Program-made: the position numbers and the translations under genes | The notes under the pieces: model-generated | Told to the model about the DNA's origin: nothing | Databases searched by the model: none | What the model saw: only the letters and a program-made list of their open reading frames with translations | Part shown: one piece after another, positions 6,962-10,874 of the stretch | Layout: each line of letters opens with the position of its first letter | How positions within the stretch are numbered: the stretch's first letter is position 1 | Origin: Flammeovirgaceae bacterium | GTDB lineage: Bacteria > Bacteroidota > Bacteroidia > Cytophagales > Cyclobacteriaceae | Direction of reading: 5' to 3' | NCBI GenBank assembly: GCA_003229495.1 | Contig: QIEB01000457.1 | Location: forward strand, 1-10,874 | Length of the DNA: 10,874 nt

Positions 6962-7073
6962 AAGAAAAAAAGAAATTCACCTAAGAATACCCTGGAAGCT
7001 GTTTATAGTCTATCTTTTGCTGTGGCCTCTTATCTGGTACCGTACTGAGTTTCTATCTCAGAACCAACCATAG
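6958..7073 (+). other. Possible micro-membrane-protein frame reached by -1 frameshift, or a frameshifted remnant
   Basis: An ATG overlaps the enolase stop as ATGA, the usual layout of a coupled next gene, but its frame ends after 8 codons (TAA at 6982-6984). In the right phase within those codons lies A AAA AAG (6966-6972), the classic bacterial -1 slippery heptamer. The -1 frame is open to the TAG at 7071-7073. Joined, the product would be 38 residues: a basic start (MKEKK), one very hydrophobic segment (WKLFIVYLLLWPLIW) and a polar tail. No upstream start codon serves that frame, because a TAG at 6927 closes it and no ATG, GTG or TTG follows before the hydrophobic part. Alternatives are a missing base in the seven-A run (sequence error or true mutation) or chance. 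No clear stimulatory hairpin or upstream Shine-Dalgarno sequence was found. Confidence 0.3.
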
Positions 7074-7095
7074 TTCACGTTATCCAATTAACTTG

Positions 7096-8556
7096 CTAGC
7101 CAAATAAATCATAAACTACATTTCCGTGAACATCAGTAAGCCTGTAATATCTGCCCTGATGCTTAAAGGTCAATCGTTTATGATCAATTCCAAGAAGGTG
7201 CAATATGGTGGCCTGAAAATCATGAACATGTACTGGATTTGAAATACCATTGTATCCAAATTCATCTGTTTGGCCATAAGTAAATCCTGATTTTACACCC
7301 GCTCCGGCCATCCATAGAGTAAAACAATTAGGATGATGATCGCGTCCGTAGTCATTTTTGGTCAATTTTCCCTGGGAGTATGCAGTTCGACCAAACTCTC
7401 CTCCCCATATTACCAGTGTGTCTTCCAATAATCCTCTTTGCTTAAGATCTTTCACCAGCGCTGCCGAGGCCCGGTCGGTTTCTTTTGCCTGAACTTTGAT
7501 GCCCTCGGGCAACTTCAAGTGCTGGTCCCATCCCTGATGATAAAGTTGAATAAACTTAACTCCTCTTTCAGCCAGACGTCTTGCCATTAAGCAATTTGCA
7601 GCAAAAGTACCAGGCTCTCTGGCATCCTGTCCATATAAGTCAAAAACCCATTCCGGTTCATTTGATAAATCAAGTGCTTCAGGCACTGAAGTCTGCATGC
7701 GATAGGCCATCTCATATTGTGAAATTTTATTGTTTAGTTCAGGGTCACCAATAGATTCAAATTCCAATTCATAAAGACGTTTGAGGTAGTGAAGCATTTT
7801 ACCTCTGTCACTGTTATTTAGGCCTTTGGGATTGTTTAAAAACAGTACCGGATCCTTTCCAGACCGGAATTGTACCCCTTGATATCTTGACGGAAGGAAT
7901 CCATTACCCCACAACCGGGCATACAACGGTTGACCTCCTTTATTCTTAGTTACTAAAACGATAAATGAGGGCAGGTTATCATTGTCACTTCCCAAACCAT
8001 AATGCAACCAGGAACCGATACTTGGTCGGCCTGCGATTTGAGAGCCTGTTTGAATAAAAGTAATAGCAGGATCATGATTAATGGCTTCTGTATACATGGA
8101 TTTCACGAAACAAAGCTCGTCCACCACCGCTGCAGTATGCGGCATTAGTTCACTGACCCATGCCCTGCTCTCACCATACTGATCAAAGGAAAATTGAGAT
8201 CCTGCCAGGGCAAGAGAAGACTGTCCGGCACTCATACCCGTCAACCTTTGTCCCTGACGGACCGAATCTGGTAATTGCTCGCCGTTCAGTTTATTCAATA
8301 ACGGCTTGTAATCGAAAAGGTCCAATTGAGAAGGAGCCCCGCTTTGATGTAGAAAAATAACTCTTTTGGCCCTGGGGGGAAAATGAGGTTTGCCCATAAT
8401 TCCTTTCCCGGGCTCACCGGGCAAGTCGGAGGGTTTAGCTAATATTTCACCAGGGTTTAGTAAGGAACCCAGGGCTGCAGCACCCAGTCCCATGCCGGTT
8501 CTTGCTAAGAACTCCCTCCTGGAAAAATAACGGTTATAATTATCACAACTGGTCAT
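7096..8556 (-). CDS. Tat-exported DUF1501 family protein
   Basis: DUF1501 proteins belong to the alkaline-phosphatase/sulfatase-like fold group and have no firmly established reaction. The 486-residue protein starts with a twin-arginine signal: SRREFLART (12-20) followed by the hydrophobic stretch MGLGAAALGSLL, so it is probably exported folded with its cofactor or metals. The family core is visible: VIFLHQSGAPSQLDLFDYKP (66-85), then HDPAITFIQTG, RPSIGSWLHYGLG, RRLAERGVKFIQLYHQGWDQH (327-347), WGGEFGRT (384-391) and GRDHHPNCFTLWMAGAG (404-420). The Asp/His-rich positions are good candidates for metal binding. Length is typical. The ATG lies 3 bases after the PSD1 gene stop, indicating one operon with it. 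The two families recur as neighbours in other genomes and probably act together outside the cytoplasm. Confidence 0.92.
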   Translation of the reverse strand: MTSCDNYNRYFSRREFLARTGMGLGAAALGSLLNPGEILAKPSDLPGEPGKGIMGKPHFPPRAKRVIFLHQSGAPSQLDLFDYKPLLNKLNGEQLPDSVRQGQRLTGMSAGQSSLALAGSQFSFDQYGESRAWVSELMPHTAAVVDELCFVKSMYTEAINHDPAITFIQTGSQIAGRPSIGSWLHYGLGSDNDNLPSFIVLVTKNKGGQPLYARLWGNGFLPSRYQGVQFRSGKDPVLFLNNPKGLNNSDRGKMLHYLKRLYELEFESIGDPELNNKISQYEMAYRMQTSVPEALDLSNEPEWVFDLYGQDAREPGTFAANCLMARRLAERGVKFIQLYHQGWDQHLKLPEGIKVQAKETDRASAALVKDLKQRGLLEDTLVIWGGEFGRTAYSQGKLTKNDYGRDHHPNCFTLWMAGAGVKSGFTYGQTDEFGYNGISNPVHVHDFQATILHLLGIDHKRLTFKHQGRYYRLTDVHGNVVYDLFG

Positions 8557-8559
8557 GAC

Positions 8560-10874
8560 TCATCTTTTCATGGTGGTAGCATCAAAATTCATAATAGTCG
8601 ACATCACTTGGGTATACGCCGCAAGTTCTGTTTTATCAATCAACTTACTCAGGGGAAATTCGCCAATGGCTATAAAACTTGAAGCCTTCTTTTGGTTCTT
8701 GCTAAATAGTGTCCATACTTCATCATATTGCTCGGTGAGCAGTTCGATTTCTTTGGGACTGGGGTGTCTGCCGGTCAGTAAACGATAACCCAAGGTAATT
8801 TTATTTTCTATTGAACTACCTCCTTCCCGAATAATGCGCTCACCCAGTACCCTTGAGGCTTCCAGAAACTGGGGGTCATTCATTAGCACCAGCGCCTGAA
8901 GGGGGGTGGCAGTTTTTTCACGTTTCACCACGCAATAGGATCGTGAAGGAGCATCAAAAATATTCATGGAAGGTGGAGGGTTGGTTCGTTTCCAAAAAGT
9001 ATATAGACTCCGTCGATAAAGATTGTCACCATGATCTTGTTCATACTTACCACTAAACGCATTGATTGCCCACAAACCATCCGGTTGATAGGGTTTGACA
9101 GAGGGCCCACCCATTTTCTTGATTAATAGTCCACTGGCAGCAAGGGCCAGGTCTCTCATCATCTCGGCAGACAATCTGGCACTTGGTCCCCTGGCAATCA
9201 ACCGGTTTTCGGGATCCAGTAGCAGCAAGTCAGAATCTGCTTGAGACGATTGGCGATAGCTAGCTGACATTACCATGATCTTCTGCATATGCTTTATATC
9301 CCATGCCGATTTGATAAATTCTGAAGCAAGCCAATCCAGTAAATGCGGGTGACTGGGCCGATCTCCCTGGCTTCCGAAGTCATCGGCAGTCCGTACCAGG
9401 CCAATGCCAAAATAATGCTGCCAAAACCTATTAACAGTAACCCTGGCGGGCAGTGGATTGTCTGGATGAAAGAGCCATTGGGCAAGACCCAGTCGATTCG
9501 GCATTAGATCTTCTTTGAATGACAACACTTTGGCAGGGGTTCCCGGGCCAACTGCTTCCTGTGGCTGATCGTAAGCTCCTCTTTGTAGAATAAATGCCTG
9601 CCGTGGTACAGCCATCTCATCCATCACCATAACCTCGAAAATGGGTTCCGTCAATAAGTTTTGTTGTTTTCTTAAAGAAGCCAACTCCTGGAGTTTTAAA
9701 AGCAGACCCGGATCGTGATTCGCAGAATAATATTGGTACAGTTGATCTCTCTCTGTGTCGGTTAACCTTGAAAAATCTTTTTTTAGTATCTCAATGATTT
9801 GGCTACTTCCCTTAAGTCCTATTACCTCGAGTGGGGTTAATTCACGGTCAAAAACCATAATTTCATCAACCAATCCATTGGTGAAACCTTTGCCCCGCCA
9901 TCTGGCGCCTACTTTTAAGTGAGTTTCTATCGGGGGTTTGTCAGTACCCTCCGGAGGGTGGAAAACAATATCCTTGTAGAGGTTGTCCCGCCGTACATTC
10001 ATTTTTTGATTTACTCCATCCAGATACAGCCGGGTACCAGCGGCTTTTGATGAGCCATCATAGGTCAACATGAGGTGCACCCATTCATTCCGCGGGGCCA
10101 GGTTACCAGAAAGTAGATGAATCGAATTATTTGGGAAGTTGTGAGCAATTCTCACATCAAAAAGACCATCTTCTATTGATACCTGATAACCCTTGTAGGT
10201 ATACACGGCTGATCCTTTGTTGCTATGAAAGATCACCCCATTTTTCATTTCATTAGGAATTTTCACCCAAAGACCTATTGAAAAAGGCTCAGATCTTGTG
10301 AATCTACCTACACCAGGAAATGACAGAGCATCATCTCCATTGAGTATCAGTGCTTTACCTACTTTCCCTTCAGTACTTTGTGGCGGGTCCTGGGCCTCTT
10401 CAGAGTTAACCGGGTCAATGATCTTTCCGGATCTGCCTCCAACTACCTTATTGGGGATCCGACTATTCTGAACCTGCTCCAGGGGGTAGTGCGCTAACTG
10501 ACCCCTGATCTTGTCTTTAATTTGTGAAAACCGGAACGGCTGATTTATAAATGCTGCAAGCTTGTCCTTTCTATACTTAGCAATTTCATTTTCCTTATCC
10601 CAGGTCAATTGTTGGATATATGCTATTTGTTTGGCCACATCCTCATCCGGGAGTAACAGCGTGGGGCCGGGGAGATCTGGTTGGTAAAATGTGGTCTGTC
10701 CCGATTCCGCCAGGTTATTAAAGAACGCAAACAGTTGATAAAATTCTTTTTGGGTGATAGGATCATACTTGTGATCATGACAACGGGCGCATTGCATGGT
10801 AAGCCCAAGGAAGGCCGTACTAAAGGTCTGAGTACGATCTGCCACGTACTCAACTCTAAACTCCTCTTCCACAA
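8560..10874 (-). CDS. PSCyt2/DUF1549-LamG-PSD1 (DUF1553) protein, N-terminus beyond the right edge
   Basis: The last 770 residues of a large, probably exported multidomain protein are present. Numbering from the right edge, the end of DUF1549 comes first, with FLGLTMQCARCHDHKYDPI: Cys28-Ala-Arg-Cys31-His32 is a CxxCH c-type haem motif. A LamG/concanavalin-like beta domain follows (about 165-352, with FSIGLWVKI, EWVHLMLTYDG, RLYLDG and GLVDEIMVFDREL). DUF1553 (PSD1) fills about 455-735, with NRLGLAQWLFHPDNPLPARVTVNRFW, FGIGLV, DDFGSQG and TATPLQALVLMNDPQF. Full-length relatives begin with a signal peptide, a PSCyt1 cytochrome-like domain and the rest of DUF1549; these lie outside the window. 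The frame is open at the edge, and the GTG there is probably an internal Val. The biochemical role of the family is unproven; LamG suggests carbohydrate contact. Confidence 0.92.
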   Translation of the reverse strand, partial: VEEEFRVEYVADRTQTFSTAFLGLTMQCARCHDHKYDPITQKEFYQLFAFFNNLAESGQTTFYQPDLPGPTLLLPDEDVAKQIAYIQQLTWDKENEIAKYRKDKLAAFINQPFRFSQIKDKIRGQLAHYPLEQVQNSRIPNKVVGGRSGKIIDPVNSEEAQDPPQSTEGKVGKALILNGDDALSFPGVGRFTRSEPFSIGLWVKIPNEMKNGVIFHSNKGSAVYTYKGYQVSIEDGLFDVRIAHNFPNNSIHLLSGNLAPRNEWVHLMLTYDGSSKAAGTRLYLDGVNQKMNVRRDNLYKDIVFHPPEGTDKPPIETHLKVGARWRGKGFTNGLVDEIMVFDRELTPLEVIGLKGSSQIIEILKKDFSRLTDTERDQLYQYYSANHDPGLLLKLQELASLRKQQNLLTEPIFEVMVMDEMAVPRQAFILQRGAYDQPQEAVGPGTPAKVLSFKEDLMPNRLGLAQWLFHPDNPLPARVTVNRFWQHYFGIGLVRTADDFGSQGDRPSHPHLLDWLASEFIKSAWDIKHMQKIMVMSASYRQSSQADSDLLLLDPENRLIARGPSARLSAEMMRDLALAASGLLIKKMGGPSVKPYQPDGLWAINAFSGKYEQDHGDNLYRRSLYTFWKRTNPPPSMNIFDAPSRSYCVVKREKTATPLQALVLMNDPQFLEASRVLGERIIREGGSSIENKITLGYRLLTGRHPSPKEIELLTEQYDEVWTLFSKNQKKASSFIAIGEFPLSKLIDKTELAAYTQVMSTIMNFDATTMKR

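Noticed and set aside
7035..7066. Hairpin CTGAG-7-CTCAG with outer TGGT/ACCA, considered as a terminator between the convergent units
   Set aside because: The stem has only 5 good pairs, the outer pairs need an unequal internal loop, and no T run follows on either strand.
8555..8788. Plus-strand open frame of 77 codons at the DUF1501/PSD1 junction
   Set aside because: It is antisense to the conserved end of PSD1, with no domain or ribosome binding site.
10623..10874. Second minus-strand open frame at the right edge
   Set aside because: It is out of frame with the CxxCH-bearing DUF1549 sequence, which is the real coding frame.

Overview
The window looks like a chromosomal piece of a Bacteroidota-type bacterium (inference). 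Base composition is moderately AT-rich and Shine-Dalgarno sequences are mostly weak or absent. Upstream regions carry TAnnTTTG-like elements, and a DUF1501 gene sits beside a PSCyt/LamG/PSD1 gene, a pairing known mainly from Planctomycetes, Verrucomicrobia and environmental Bacteroidota. The exact lineage cannot be fixed from the sequence alone.

Left part (1-4192, minus strand): the promoter-proximal half of a respiratory complex I operon in the order nuoA-nuoB-nuoCD-nuoE-nuoF. nuoF is cut by the window edge. The genes are packed tightly: A/B overlap by 17 bases, B/CD are 14 bases apart, CD/E 1 base apart, and E/F abut exactly. The nuoCD fusion and the motifs of NuoB, NuoE and NuoF match the Escherichia coli kind of complex I, and every Fe-S ligand expected in the complete subunits is present. 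A small two-CBS-domain protein lies just upstream on the same strand and may be a nucleotide-sensing companion.

Middle (4428-6961, plus strand): a two-gene unit of a GltS/ESS-like membrane transporter and a mandelate-racemase-group enolase superfamily enzyme, 5 bases apart. This suggests uptake plus dehydration or epimerisation of an acid sugar or related carboxylate. The enzyme keeps its metal ligands and the catalytic His region but departs from the usual motifs at three other active-site positions. Its stop codon overlaps an ATG (ATGA). From that ATG, a perfect A AAA AAG slippery heptamer leads in the -1 frame into a short, strongly hydrophobic reading frame. This could be a frameshift-decoded micro-membrane protein, a frameshifted remnant, or chance.

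Right part (7096-10874, minus strand, convergent with the middle unit): a Tat-exported DUF1501 protein preceded by a large exported-type protein with a CxxCH haem motif (end of DUF1549), a LamG-like domain and DUF1553 (PSD1). The large gene runs off the right edge, so its signal peptide and N-terminal domains are outside the window. These families have no firmly assigned reaction; their setting suggests processing of an external carbohydrate-like substrate. No tRNA, rRNA, CRISPR array, IS element or gene-free stretch longer than 300 bases was seen.
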